From Deltaproteobacteria bacterium (GTDB taxonomy: Bacteria; Myxococcota_C; UBA6777): a stretch of 64,000 nt of DNA. The position numbers were made by a program, and so were the translations under genes. Numbering within the stretch: the first letter of the stretch is position 1; each line of letters begins with the position of its first letter. Under the pieces are notes generated by a model. It was not told where the DNA came from and searched no databases. It saw nothing but the letters and a program-made list of their open reading frames with translations. The DNA lies in the NCBI GenBank assembly GCA_002731275.1, contig PCBK01000018.1, forward strand, positions 1 to 64,000, written 5' to 3'. This document shows positions 56,244 to 64,000 of this stretch, in pieces.

Positions 56244-56360
56244 AGCAAAAAAGAATCATCTTTTTTTGAGATCGTGTGTGATGAATGTTCTTCGCACAGG
56301 TATACATGACAGACGAGAGAGGCGATCCACCCAAGAGACAAAACATGGGCGTCGCTTCTT

Positions 56361-56453
56361 GATGTTCGAGGAGCCGATCAACCAAAGAATGATATGGGAA
56401 CTTCGTTCGCTTCCTTTTATGGTCCGCTTATATACGATCGCTCCTCGAACATC
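56361..56453. repeat. Inverted repeat A (14-bp arms)
   Basis: GATGTTCGAGGAGC (56361-56374) is exactly complementary to 56440-56453. With one bulged base the pairing extends four more bases inward (GATC). The spacer is about 65 nt. Confidence 0.85.
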
Positions 56454-56551
56454 ACTCGACGACATTTCAGCATGTCCACCTCAACAACCTTCCAGAGAAA
56501 ACATCCGATCACACTGGAGAAGCATGTCCGCGCTCTGGGAAGATCGAATGG

Positions 56552-56644
56552 ATTTCGTTTGCAAACTCGGCTCTTGGATATTCGTGACCAAGTCATCTGC
56601 CCACAACCTTACCACGGTCCAAGAGTCGAGTTTGCAAACGAAAT
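56552..56644. repeat. Inverted repeat B (27-bp stem)
   Basis: Bases 56552-56578 pair with 56618-56644; 26 of 27 are Watson-Crick and the remaining pair would be G-U in RNA transcribed from the plus strand. The loop is 39 nt. There is no T-run after it, so it is not a simple terminator. It could fold as an RNA, serve as a DNA cruciform, or mark a mobile element. Confidence 0.88.
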
Positions 56645-56807
56645 TTCGCCCTCACCTGCCAGTATAACAACAACTCTCCCAACATGCACCTCCTTCTTGG
56701 GGTAGAAGGCTACAGGGCTTTCGAAGCTGTTCGGTTTTGTGGTATATTTTTGCGCAATCACAAGCCAGGTGCCTCACGCACCTATCAGGACACGGGAGAC
56801 AGCATAG

Positions 56808-58061
56808 ATGTCTTTGAGATTGCGAGGAATTCGAAAGTTATACCCGGTCGCCCCCGATCAACACGCTGAGATCATAGAAGACGCTGAGATCAAGATCGAT
56901 GGTGAACATATCAGCTGGGTAGGTCCACAAAGTGACGCCCCTCCTCTAGGAGACAATGAACAAGTCGTGGATCTGCAAGGAGCGATGGTCACGCCAGGAT
57001 GGATCGACGCACACACACACTTGATCTGGGCAGGGAGTCGACAACACGAATTCACACAGCGCCTGCAAGGCAAGTCCTACCTGGAGATCGCCAAAGCAGG
57101 CGGCGGGATCATGTCTACGGTCCGTAATGTCAGAGAAGCAACCGTCGAACAACTCGTCACATGGGCAAGACCCAGACTGCAACGCTTTATCTCGTACGGT
57201 GTGACAACGCTCGAAGTCAAAAGTGGCTATGGCCTGAGCACAGACGCAGAGCTCAAGATGTTGCGTGCAGCGGCCTTGCTCTCTAAAGAGACCCCCGTGG
57301 ACATCGAACCGACCTTCCTCGGTGCACACACCATCCCGACAGAGTACAAATCCAACCGAGCAGCCTATCTCGATCTCGTCTGTGAAGAGATGATCCCCAA
57401 AGTCGTCGACGAGGGATTGGCCACTTCATGTGACGTCTTCCTCGAAGAGTCAGCCTTTACATACGAAGAAGCCAAGCGCGTGTTGACGACAGGACAACGA
57501 TACGGCTTACACGCACGCATTCACGCGGATCAACTCTCGTCGGGTCGGGGCGCAGAGTTGGCAGCCGAGATCGGCGCAGCCAGCGCCGACCACCTCGAAG
57601 AAGCCTCTCTCGAAGGTATCAAAGCCATGGCAGATGCAGGTGTCGTCGCCTGTATGATTCCAGGTTCGACGTTCAGTCTTCGCCAAGGGAAGTACGCCCC
57701 AGCCCGGACCTTTTTGGATGAAGGCGTCACGCTCACCCTCTCAACGGACATCAACCCAGGCACGACGACGAGCGAAAACATCGCATTGATGGGAACACTC
57801 GCCTGTCTACACATGGGACTCTCACCGCTCGAAGTCCTCCACGCTGTCACCAGAGGTGCCGCCACATCCCTCAAAAAACAACAACACATCGGCTCCGTCG
57901 CGAAGGGATTTCAAGCAGATCTCGCGATCTTCGATGCGCCTGACGTAGAGACCCTCTTTTATCACTACGGTGTCTCCCATGTACGACAGGTGATCAAACG
58001 AGGCACATTGCTCTGGTCAAAGCCTCCTCTCGATGGGACAACCCAACACACATTTGTCTGA
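56808..58061 (+). CDS. hutI: Imidazolonepropionase
   Basis: The product has 417 residues and hydrolyses 4-imidazolone-5-propionate to formiminoglutamate, the third step of histidine breakdown. The amidohydrolase fold has the metal ligands in DAHTHLIWAG, FLGAHTIPTEY, HADQLSSGRGAELA and STDINPGTTTS, all typical of HutI. The rest of the hut pathway (H, U, G) is not in this window. GGGAGA lies about 10 bases before the ATG. Confidence 0.95.
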   Translation: MSLRLRGIRKLYPVAPDQHAEIIEDAEIKIDGEHISWVGPQSDAPPLGDNEQVVDLQGAMVTPGWIDAHTHLIWAGSRQHEFTQRLQGKSYLEIAKAGGGIMSTVRNVREATVEQLVTWARPRLQRFISYGVTTLEVKSGYGLSTDAELKMLRAAALLSKETPVDIEPTFLGAHTIPTEYKSNRAAYLDLVCEEMIPKVVDEGLATSCDVFLEESAFTYEEAKRVLTTGQRYGLHARIHADQLSSGRGAELAAEIGAASADHLEEASLEGIKAMADAGVVACMIPGSTFSLRQGKYAPARTFLDEGVTLTLSTDINPGTTTSENIALMGTLACLHMGLSPLEVLHAVTRGAATSLKKQQHIGSVAKGFQADLAIFDAPDVETLFYHYGVSHVRQVIKRGTLLWSKPPLDGTTQHTFV

Positions 58062-58102
58062 GTCAATACAAGTCTATTCCCCCAATCAACTGGAGAATAT
58101 GT

Positions 58103-60067
58103 ATGCGTCAACAACACTCATTCCGACGGAGATTCGTTGGTCTATGTACGACCTTTGTCGTCGTACTTGTTCTGCTCGCTTCATTTTCACAAGGCGCGCT
58201 GGGAGACGATCTGTTCGTCCTCCCCGGTGACGAAGCCCCCAAACCCAAAAAACGCAAGAAGGCCAAAGCCAAATTCCAGGGTGGGAATTACAAGTTGCCC
58301 CCGATTTATGGACCTCGCAAAGAATGGCAGTCCTTACGTAGCACCTCACAGATCACCTGCACCGCACGATACCGCGACACTTTGTGGGCGGGGACATCGG
58401 GAAGTGGTCTGATCCGCTGGGATATGCGTTCAGGTGGCTATCGCTTTTACGTGCCCTCCGAGAAAGATGCCCGCGCCAGGAGTATTTTGGCGCTGGCAGC
58501 AGCGCCCAATGGTGACATCTGGATTGGGACCAACGGCTTTGGTGTCGCGCGACTCAAACGTGGACGCAGTAAGTGGAAGTTCTACCAGTACAAGCACGGA
58601 CTCCCAGGAAACATCGTCCAGACCATCGCGTTCGCACCGAATGGCGACGTGTGGGTAGGTACACAACGTGGTGTCGCGCGCCTCAAGCGCGGACGCAGCA
58701 AGTGGAAGCGTTACACCATCCGCAAAGGATTTCCAGCAACCGACATCCGCGCCATTACAGTCAACCGCGCCGGTCAGGTCTGGTTTAGCCCCAACACAGG
58801 CAAGCCCTTCTATCTGCAAGGTCGTCGCTACGTGAAAATCAAGCGCTTCCCTGTCATCGGCTCCACATGTATCAAAGAAGACGCAAGAGGCGGACTGTGG
58901 TTTTGCAACGATCAAGGCGCCATCTACTACAAAAACGGACGCGGCAAATTGTACACCACTGAGCACGGTCTGACGCGAGGTGTTGTACAGACCATTCACA
59001 TCGACCCCTCCGATGGCGTCTGGCTTGGGACACGCTCAGGTGGGATCAGCTACTACAAAAACAACCGCTGGGTCACCATGAACATCAGCAGCGGATTGCC
59101 CGGAAAAGACGTACGCGGCATCACAGGTGGACCGGGTGGACAACTCTTCGCCGCAACACACCTCAACGGCGCAGTCCGGTACAAAGGCGGTCGATGGCAC
59201 AGACTCCCCGTTGGGGTCGTCGGAAACCAGATCCGTGCGGTCGCTTACTCTCCTGATGGCTCGGTATGGCTAGGGACCGCTTCAGGCGCAAGTCGCTATT
59301 ACAAAGGATACTGGTTTAACTACACCAACGTCCTCCCCAACCCCGATGTACGCTCCTTTACATTTGATCCTGAAGGCAATGTCTGGATCGGAACGTACGG
59401 CGGCGGCGTCGTTCGCTTCAACGGCAAGAAGTGGAAGACCTTTGAGATGCTCGATGGTCTCGCGAGTAACCGTATCGTCGCGAGCGCGCTCACCCCTGAG
59501 GGGATCTGGTTTGCACACGAACAAAAAGGTCTCTCCCTCTACACCGCAGGAAAGTGGAAGACTTTCACAGCCAAAAACACCCGCCACACGCTCAATCCAG
59601 CATACAAAATCCTCACGATGTTTACGGCCCCTGATTACAGCATCTCGATCGGAAGCCTCGGTGGCGGAGTCACCAGACATCGCGTCGATGGTACATGGCG
59701 AAAAGTCCGCCAGATGAGAGGCGCAGCCACAAAAGGTGTTGTCAGTGGGATCGCAAAGGACAAAAATGGTCGCTGGTGGTTTGGTGCCAAAAACGGTCTC
59801 TACAGCCTTTACAAAGGAAAACTCAAGCGCTACACCAAACGAGATGGACTGCCCCACAACCACGTCCTCACAGTCGCCGCTGATGGCAACAAGATCTGGC
59901 TCGGCACCAAAAAAGGCGTCGCGGTCTTCGATGGTAACTCCTGGCGTTCCTTCACACAGGACGATGGACTCGCCCACAACCACGTCACCACGATCACTGT
60001 CACTCCCTGGGGAGAGAAGTGGTTTGGTACCGCAAATGACGGACTGACCATTTATCGAGGTGAATAG
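58103..60067 (+). CDS. Exported beta-propeller protein (two-component-regulator-propeller type repeats)
   Basis: The product has 654 residues; GGAG lies eight bases before the ATG. A signal peptide runs to about residue 35, then a Lys/Pro-rich linker (PKPKKRKKAKAK). From about 75 to the end there are about 13-14 blades with (S/N)G-(D/N)-(I/V)-W-(I/V)-G-T-x-G-G-x-(A/V)-R-(Y/F)-x-x-(G/N) motifs, the Reg_prop/YncE-like pattern, enough for one fourteen-blade or two seven-blade propellers. No kinase or transmitter domain is attached, unlike hybrid two-component sensors with this repeat. It starts 41 bases after hutI; a shared transcript is possible, a shared function is not evident. Confidence 0.87.
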   Translation: MRQQHSFRRRFVGLCTTFVVVLVLLASFSQGALGDDLFVLPGDEAPKPKKRKKAKAKFQGGNYKLPPIYGPRKEWQSLRSTSQITCTARYRDTLWAGTSGSGLIRWDMRSGGYRFYVPSEKDARARSILALAAAPNGDIWIGTNGFGVARLKRGRSKWKFYQYKHGLPGNIVQTIAFAPNGDVWVGTQRGVARLKRGRSKWKRYTIRKGFPATDIRAITVNRAGQVWFSPNTGKPFYLQGRRYVKIKRFPVIGSTCIKEDARGGLWFCNDQGAIYYKNGRGKLYTTEHGLTRGVVQTIHIDPSDGVWLGTRSGGISYYKNNRWVTMNISSGLPGKDVRGITGGPGGQLFAATHLNGAVRYKGGRWHRLPVGVVGNQIRAVAYSPDGSVWLGTASGASRYYKGYWFNYTNVLPNPDVRSFTFDPEGNVWIGTYGGGVVRFNGKKWKTFEMLDGLASNRIVASALTPEGIWFAHEQKGLSLYTAGKWKTFTAKNTRHTLNPAYKILTMFTAPDYSISIGSLGGGVTRHRVDGTWRKVRQMRGAATKGVVSGIAKDKNGRWWFGAKNGLYSLYKGKLKRYTKRDGLPHNHVLTVAADGNKIWLGTKKGVAVFDGNSWRSFTQDDGLAHNHVTTITVTPWGEKWFGTANDGLTIYRGE

Positions 60068-60600
60068 AAAAGGAATGATGCCCCCTCACCCCCTCTCCAA
60101 GAGGGTCACCCCTCCGGATATCTATCTTCAACAAAACAAAGAAGCAGGTCACCACATCACGCGGTCCTGCGATTGTTTCGTGAATGTGTAAAAAATCCCC
60201 CTTTTTTGTGTCGGAGAAAAGGGGGGAAACATTCTTGTCCTGGTGCGCGCACAAAAGCCCGAGACCCAAAACGCAAAACTCGCTCCCAGAACAGGAAATT
60301 CTTCTTGTGCTGTTTTGACAGAAACGACATAAAAGATGTTGAGACAAAGCAACACATAATTTGATCCAGATCAAAAACCCCGACTTCTCCGCCTTCTCTT
60401 CCTCCACATCTCGCGCCTTGTCAATCTTTGGGAACAAAACACTCCAAACGTTGACTTATCATAGGTTTCGGGACAAACAAGCCCACACAAAACACCGAAA
60501 ACAACCTTACGCAACATCACCTCGTTATGGCTGCGGCAAGAAGATCTTGAAGATGATGGTTTTTCGTTCTAAGATAAGCGGATAGAGAATGGGAGGCGCT
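60068..60600. other. Intergenic region with hairpins
   Basis: About 530 bases. A 53-base hairpin at 60182-60234 (outer GAATGT/ACATTC, inner CCCCCTTTT/AAAAGGGGG) has a T-run only on the minus strand, where no gene precedes it. A smaller CCCTCT...AGAGGG palindrome lies near 60092-60107. No gene is supported. Confidence 0.45.
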
Positions 60601-61296
60601 ATGCATGTAAGGGATATCATCGACGAATTAAAAGAACAGGTCATCACACTTGAAGCAGCCTTGCACAAAGGCATTCCTGAGGAGCTGCTGCATCTCTTCG
60701 CCTGTGATTGCGCAGAGCGCGCGCTGCGAAGACAGGAGAGTCATTCACGTACAACCGATGAACGCTCATGGGAAGCCATCCACACCAAGCGCCTGTGGGT
60801 ACACGACAAGGCACCTGACACAGAGCGCTCAACAGCACTCGGTGCCGCGAAAGAGGCCGTGCTTCTCGCTGATGATCGCACCCTCTACGCGAAGCGACGC
60901 GCCGGCCTCAACTCCGCATATCGAGCCGTCTGGTTCACAGAGCGAGCCTCACAAGCCGCCGCAGAGAGCGCTTTTAAGAGTTGTATCAAAGACGCCCGCC
61001 GCGCAGCGCTCCACGCGTCCTCCTTTGCCCTTGAGACCGCAGCACGCTCCGTTTACGGAGGCAAAGACCAGAGTGAACACAACGAAGCACTTGAGCGCCA
61101 CTGGCAGATCAAGCGGCTATGTTGGTATTTGTCGTTGATTACATTTGCAGGCCATCGTTGGTTGACGATCGCGCCAGGTGGACTCACCCCCGCAGCAGAA
61201 GACACTGATTGTCAGCTCGATACAGATCTACCTCGCCACTCCCCCCACGATCACCCCTCTCGTTCTTCCCAAACACTCCAGGCCATCGCGTCCTGA
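60601..61296 (+). CDS. Orphan protein with Imm-5-like (putative immunity) helical domain
   Basis: The product has 231 residues from the ATG four bases after GGGAGG; an ATG 12 bases earlier is possible. The alpha-helical part (about 20-185) has the CDCAERAL motif at its start, an acidic DERSWEAI helix and many Ala-rich helices (AAESAFKSCIKDARRAALHAS), the pattern I associate with proteins annotated as putative immunity proteins. The C-terminal 50 residues are low-complexity. No toxin gene is adjacent, so an immunity role is unsupported by context. Membrane segments are absent. Confidence 0.55.
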   Translation: MHVRDIIDELKEQVITLEAALHKGIPEELLHLFACDCAERALRRQESHSRTTDERSWEAIHTKRLWVHDKAPDTERSTALGAAKEAVLLADDRTLYAKRRAGLNSAYRAVWFTERASQAAAESAFKSCIKDARRAALHASSFALETAARSVYGGKDQSEHNEALERHWQIKRLCWYLSLITFAGHRWLTIAPGGLTPAAEDTDCQLDTDLPRHSPHDHPSRSSQTLQAIAS

Positions 61297-61327
61297 AATC
61301 ACTCAAAACGCCCCTTTCCAACCCCGC

Positions 61328-62023
61328 TCAATCGCTCTTTTGCTCGCGTTTTTTTCGCAACCAACGCCGAAAAAGTCGTTTCGCAGTCCGACCAAACCGA
61401 CGAATGAGAGTCTTGCGTTCTTTGAGATGAGCCTGCCACTGTTTGGGATAATGCTTCTCGATATAGCCTCTCAATGGCTTACTTGCATCGACAATCCGCC
61501 AATGAATGGGCTTCGCGTCCAGATCAAAATACATAGGTGTCACACTCGACTGCTCTTTGAACACAACGTGTAGCCGTCCCTGGAACGTAAACGTATAACA
61601 CTGTGAGCTGTACAACACCCCACCACCACATAACAACAAAAGTACGGAGTACACGATGGTCAGAAACTGGGCATAGCGGCTTTTGGTCCCCCCAGCTTCT
61701 TCGGACTCTAATCTTGGCGTGTCTCCGCGAGAGAGTGTGGCGATATAGTAAGGAACCATCGCGATAAAGCCGATCAAACCCCCGACACAAGAGGCTGCAA
61801 ACAAATACGTTGCAGGACCTTCGAGCTCCAAGAAGAACAACCCGATCGAGATCGCCACGCCAAACCAGATGATGAGCAGGTATATCGGAAGAAAAGCGCT
61901 TCGTTGGTTTTCCTTTTGTTCGGCGTAAAACTGCGCGCAAAAAAACGGAAACACGAGGAAGTAGAATGACACACGCACCAGCTCAACAAAAAAAGAAACC
62001 AAACCTTCGATTAAATCGTCCAT
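61328..62023 (-). CDS. Four-span membrane protein of unknown function
   Basis: The product has 231 residues from the ATG five bases after AAAGGAG; 44 upstream codons are open but unlikely. Four hydrophobic spans lie at about 8-32, 42-64, 70-98 and 118-140. The C-terminal ~85 residues are soluble with a very basic tail (RRFGRTAKRLFRRWLRKKR). I do not recognise the family. It converges with the Imm-5-like gene and lies 98 bases after the 2H phosphoesterase gene. Confidence 0.7.
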   Translation of the reverse strand: MDDLIEGLVSFFVELVRVSFYFLVFPFFCAQFYAEQKENQRSAFLPIYLLIIWFGVAISIGLFFLELEGPATYLFAASCVGGLIGFIAMVPYYIATLSRGDTPRLESEEAGGTKSRYAQFLTIVYSVLLLLCGGGVLYSSQCYTFTFQGRLHVVFKEQSSVTPMYFDLDAKPIHWRIVDASKPLRGYIEKHYPKQWQAHLKERKTLIRRFGRTAKRLFRRWLRKKREQKSD

Positions 62024-62121
62024 ACCTGCTCCTTTTGGTGTAGGTGAATCACGTCTTAGATTGCTCTGTTTTTCGTTCTGTCCAAAGAACAACGTGCCTG
62101 ATCTTCTCATTCCCCACAGTG

Positions 62122-62697
62122 TCAAGTAAGAGGAAGCGTCGCGATACAGCGCCACGCCGGGTCTTCAGGCCCACGTAACATATATTGAAGCGTCTCAATA
62201 CGCACAGTACACCGCGAAGACTCCCACTCCGTCTCCCTCAATTCTTCGACCATCTGACGTACACCGTCAGGTTTGAGCCTCATCGCGAGTGTCAGATGTG
62301 GCGAGAAGGTCTTGTGTTTGTCACGCCCCAATGTCTCGATGAGGGTCTCTCTGATGGATAACATTGCATCAGCCTGGGCTCCCAGGTAAACCACCCTTTT
62401 GCCAAATGTGTGGATACCACCAAGTGTCATATCAAAGGCCGGAATGCTCCCCTCCAACGCAGCGAATTGTGCGAGGGTGTTGGCTTCATTTTCGGCAGAA
62501 GGCGCTCCATCACGCCAATACGTCCCAGCGATCGTCACGTGTGGTGCGGTGATCTGCGAGGTGCGTAAATCGTATTGTTCACGCACCTGCTGCAGTCTAT
62601 CGATAAGCTCCCCTTCAGGGAAGGCGCCGATGAAGATCCTGTAATCGCCTCTCTTTTGTCGATGATGGGTGTTCTTTTTGCCTCGTTTTGCTTGCAT
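62122..62697 (-). CDS. 2H phosphoesterase (RNA 2',3'-cyclic phosphodiesterase / ThpR-like)
   Basis: The product has 191 residues from the ATG six bases after AAAGGAGG. The two HxT motifs are clear: PHVTIAGTY and PHLTLAMRL, spaced by about 85 residues. It has the basic N-terminus common to the ThpR/LigT group, which opens 2',3'-cyclic phosphates on RNA. It is divergent from the Nudix gene with 126 bases between. Confidence 0.82.
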   Translation of the reverse strand: MQAKRGKKNTHHRQKRGDYRIFIGAFPEGELIDRLQQVREQYDLRTSQITAPHVTIAGTYWRDGAPSAENEANTLAQFAALEGSIPAFDMTLGGIHTFGKRVVYLGAQADAMLSIRETLIETLGRDKHKTFSPHLTLAMRLKPDGVRQMVEELRETEWESSRCTVRIETLQYMLRGPEDPAWRCIATLPLT

Positions 62698-62823
62698 CCA
62701 GTACCTCCTTTTCGAGAAGATGTTTCTTATATCATCCAAAAGTGTACACTCTACGAACGAGCGTCCAGATGGGTTCTCATCGCTTTTTCAGTGGTGGAAG
62801 ACAACGAAGAGATGGAGATTTGT

Positions 62824-63264
62824 ATGTTTGATGACACAGAGAAGATCGTCCAGTCAGGCGTGATCCCATACCGAAAAACAGACGAAGGCTACGAGGTGTT
62901 GATGATCACCTCACGTCGCACAGGCGCGTGGCAATTTCCCAAAGGATACATGGAGCCGGGCATGGAACCAGAGGAGTCCGCAGCCAAGGAAGCATTTGAG
63001 GAGGCCGGTGTAGAGGGACAGGTCTACAACACGCTGATCGGAGAGTACGAATATACCAAGCACTATCGCACATATTGTGTAGAATTGTATCCGCTACAGG
63101 TTACGCATATCCTTGATGAATGGGAGGAGAAAGGACAACGTCGTCGAGCATGGTGGACACCAGCCCGTGCGATAGATGTGCTCACCAGCCCAGCACTCCA
63201 GGGGATTCTACAGACGTTTATGCGAAGCGATCCAGCTCGCTGGGAGACGTCATCATTCCTGTGA
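62824..63264 (+). CDS. Nudix hydrolase (DIPP/Ap4A-like)
   Basis: The product is 146 residues from the ATG six bases after GGAG (an ATG 12 bases upstream is possible). The Nudix box is GYMEPGMEPEESAAKEAFEE followed by AGV. Relative to GX5EX7REUXEEXGU, the first Glu is Met and Arg is Lys; the metal-binding EE is kept. The PKGYMEPGM subtype is typical of diphosphoinositol-polyphosphate and diadenosine-polyphosphate hydrolases. A small substrate of that kind is likely; which one is unknown. Confidence 0.85.
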   Translation: MFDDTEKIVQSGVIPYRKTDEGYEVLMITSRRTGAWQFPKGYMEPGMEPEESAAKEAFEEAGVEGQVYNTLIGEYEYTKHYRTYCVELYPLQVTHILDEWEEKGQRRRAWWTPARAIDVLTSPALQGILQTFMRSDPARWETSSFL

Positions 63265-63389
63265 CATACCTTGACGTATATAGATGTATCCTTTGGATAT
63301 GACGGTCAACGACCTCCCCTTGAAGGGAGCAGCTTGAAAGATCGTTTGCAACACCACGCAAACGATCGCGAAAGAGAAGGAACAGAGTC

Positions 63390-64000
63390 ATGCCAACATT
63401 GGTCATCGCAGAAAAACCCTCCGTCGCCCGAGATCTCGCCCGGGTGCTCGGTGTCAAGCAAAAACAAAAAGGCTTCTTGCAAGGCAATGGGTGGGTCATC
63501 TCATGGTGCATCGGCCACCTCGTCGAACTTTGTGAACCACACGAGTACAACGGTCAGTGGAAACGTTGGAACATGGACACCCTGCCCATGATCCCTCCGC
63601 AGCCCTTCAACCTGCGCCCGGTCAAACGCACCAAAGAACAATACGACATCGTCAGTCGACTGCTCAAACGTCGCGACTTTGACGCCGTTGTTAACGCCTG
63701 TGATGCTGGACGAGAGGGAGAGTTAATCTTCCGCTATGTCTACAATCTCTCGGGCTCTACGCTCCCCATCCAGCGGCTCTGGATCTCGAGTATGACCGAC
63801 GAAGCCATCAGCGAAGGTTTCGCGCGACTCCAACCCGGCATCCAATACGAAAACCTCTGGCACGCCGCTCGTTGTCGTTCAGAAGCAGACTGGCTCGTCG
63901 GGATGAACGCAACACGAGGCATGACCCTCAAAGTACGTCAATCCAACAAAGGACGCGACACACCGCTGTTCTCCGTTGGACGTGTCCAGACCCCGACACT
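63390..64000 (+). CDS. topB: DNA topoisomerase III (type IA), N-terminal part, cut by window end
   Basis: The frame opens at an ATG seven bases after GAGAAGGAA and runs to the end of the window without a stop (about 203 codons visible). The Toprim domain has IAEKPSVARDLARVL and VVNACDAGREGELIF with the catalytic acidic residues, and FSVGRVQTPTL appears at the very end. This matches TopB. The catalytic tyrosine and zinc or decatenation loop lie beyond the window. Confidence 0.92.
   Translation, partial: MPTLVIAEKPSVARDLARVLGVKQKQKGFLQGNGWVISWCIGHLVELCEPHEYNGQWKRWNMDTLPMIPPQPFNLRPVKRTKEQYDIVSRLLKRRDFDAVVNACDAGREGELIFRYVYNLSGSTLPIQRLWISSMTDEAISEGFARLQPGIQYENLWHAARCRSEADWLVGMNATRGMTLKVRQSNKGRDTPLFSVGRVQTPT

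Larger units (their letters stand above)
56244..56807. other. Intergenic region with two long inverted repeats
   Basis: 564 bases between the aminotransferase and hutI genes. No protein-like frame. It contains the two separate inverted repeats listed at 56361 and 56552 and presumably the hutI promoter. Confidence 0.5.

Noticed and set aside
60182-60234. Rho-independent terminator for the propeller gene
   Set aside because: The T-run is on the minus strand only and the hairpin is 115 bases downstream; the direction does not fit.

Overview
The window looks like a chromosome segment of a myxobacterium-like organism (phylum Myxococcota). Four things point there: an mglB-mglA polarity pair whose GTPase has the VPGQ switch of Myxococcus MglA; a MYXO-CTERM-type tail on a 1342-residue surface protein; eukaryote-like Ser/Thr kinases; and many long exported proteins built from DNDCDG (MopE-type) and CxGxCxxxxxxxxHCGxCG (Stig1-like) cysteine repeats. 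Base composition is only moderately GC-rich, lower than classical myxobacteria, so I would not name an order.

Layout. 0-0.65 kb is non-coding and holds a 45-bp direct repeat. 0.65-9 kb: a MopE-repeat lipoprotein; a translationally coupled set of ECF sigma factor, zinc-finger anti-sigma with DUF4384-like domain, and caspase-like protease fused to a probable outer-membrane barrel; and a lipoprotein with two VWA domains. 9-14 kb: a membrane protein with a zinc-ligand-poor amidase_3-like domain and two Ser/Thr kinases, one with a degenerate FHA domain. 14-19 kb: a Cys-rich exported protein, LD-carboxypeptidase, histidine phosphatase, carbamate kinase and a phosphodiester-glycosidase-like protein. 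19-25 kb is an information-processing block on the minus strand: mglB-mglA, then recR, ybaB, dnaX, the SRP RNA, two tRNA-Ser genes, tadA, tRNA-Arg(ACG) and two more tRNA-Ser genes, with a clear promoter and a terminator. dnaX carries an A8 slippery run positioned to give a short gamma product.

25.7-30.5 kb: a Cys-rich lipoprotein followed by a three-gene biotin-dependent transcarboxylase-type operon (12S-, 5S- and 1.3S-like subunits) with no biotin carboxylase. 30.6-50.3 kb is the most unusual part: six very large exported Cys-rich proteins (WD40 + MopE; Stig1 + beta-propeller; Stig1 x17 + cytochrome c; MopE + Ig-like + MYXO-CTERM; VWC/Kazal-like; MopE + Stig1 + propeller), interrupted only by an aldo/keto reductase and a palindrome-rich non-coding element.

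50.5-64 kb: a C45-type Ntn hydrolase, a TPR protein, a TruC-like pseudouridine synthase, a class-V aminotransferase, hutI, a beta-propeller exported protein, an orphan Imm-5-like protein, a membrane protein, a 2H phosphoesterase, a Nudix hydrolase, and the start of a type IA topoisomerase (topB) cut by the window end. The 560-bp gap before hutI holds two long inverted repeats, one a 27-bp stem.

Gene starts were re-chosen by Shine-Dalgarno and signal-peptide position; several differ from the longest possible frame, and three genes appear to use TTG. All function calls are by motif recognition from translated sequence, without database search.
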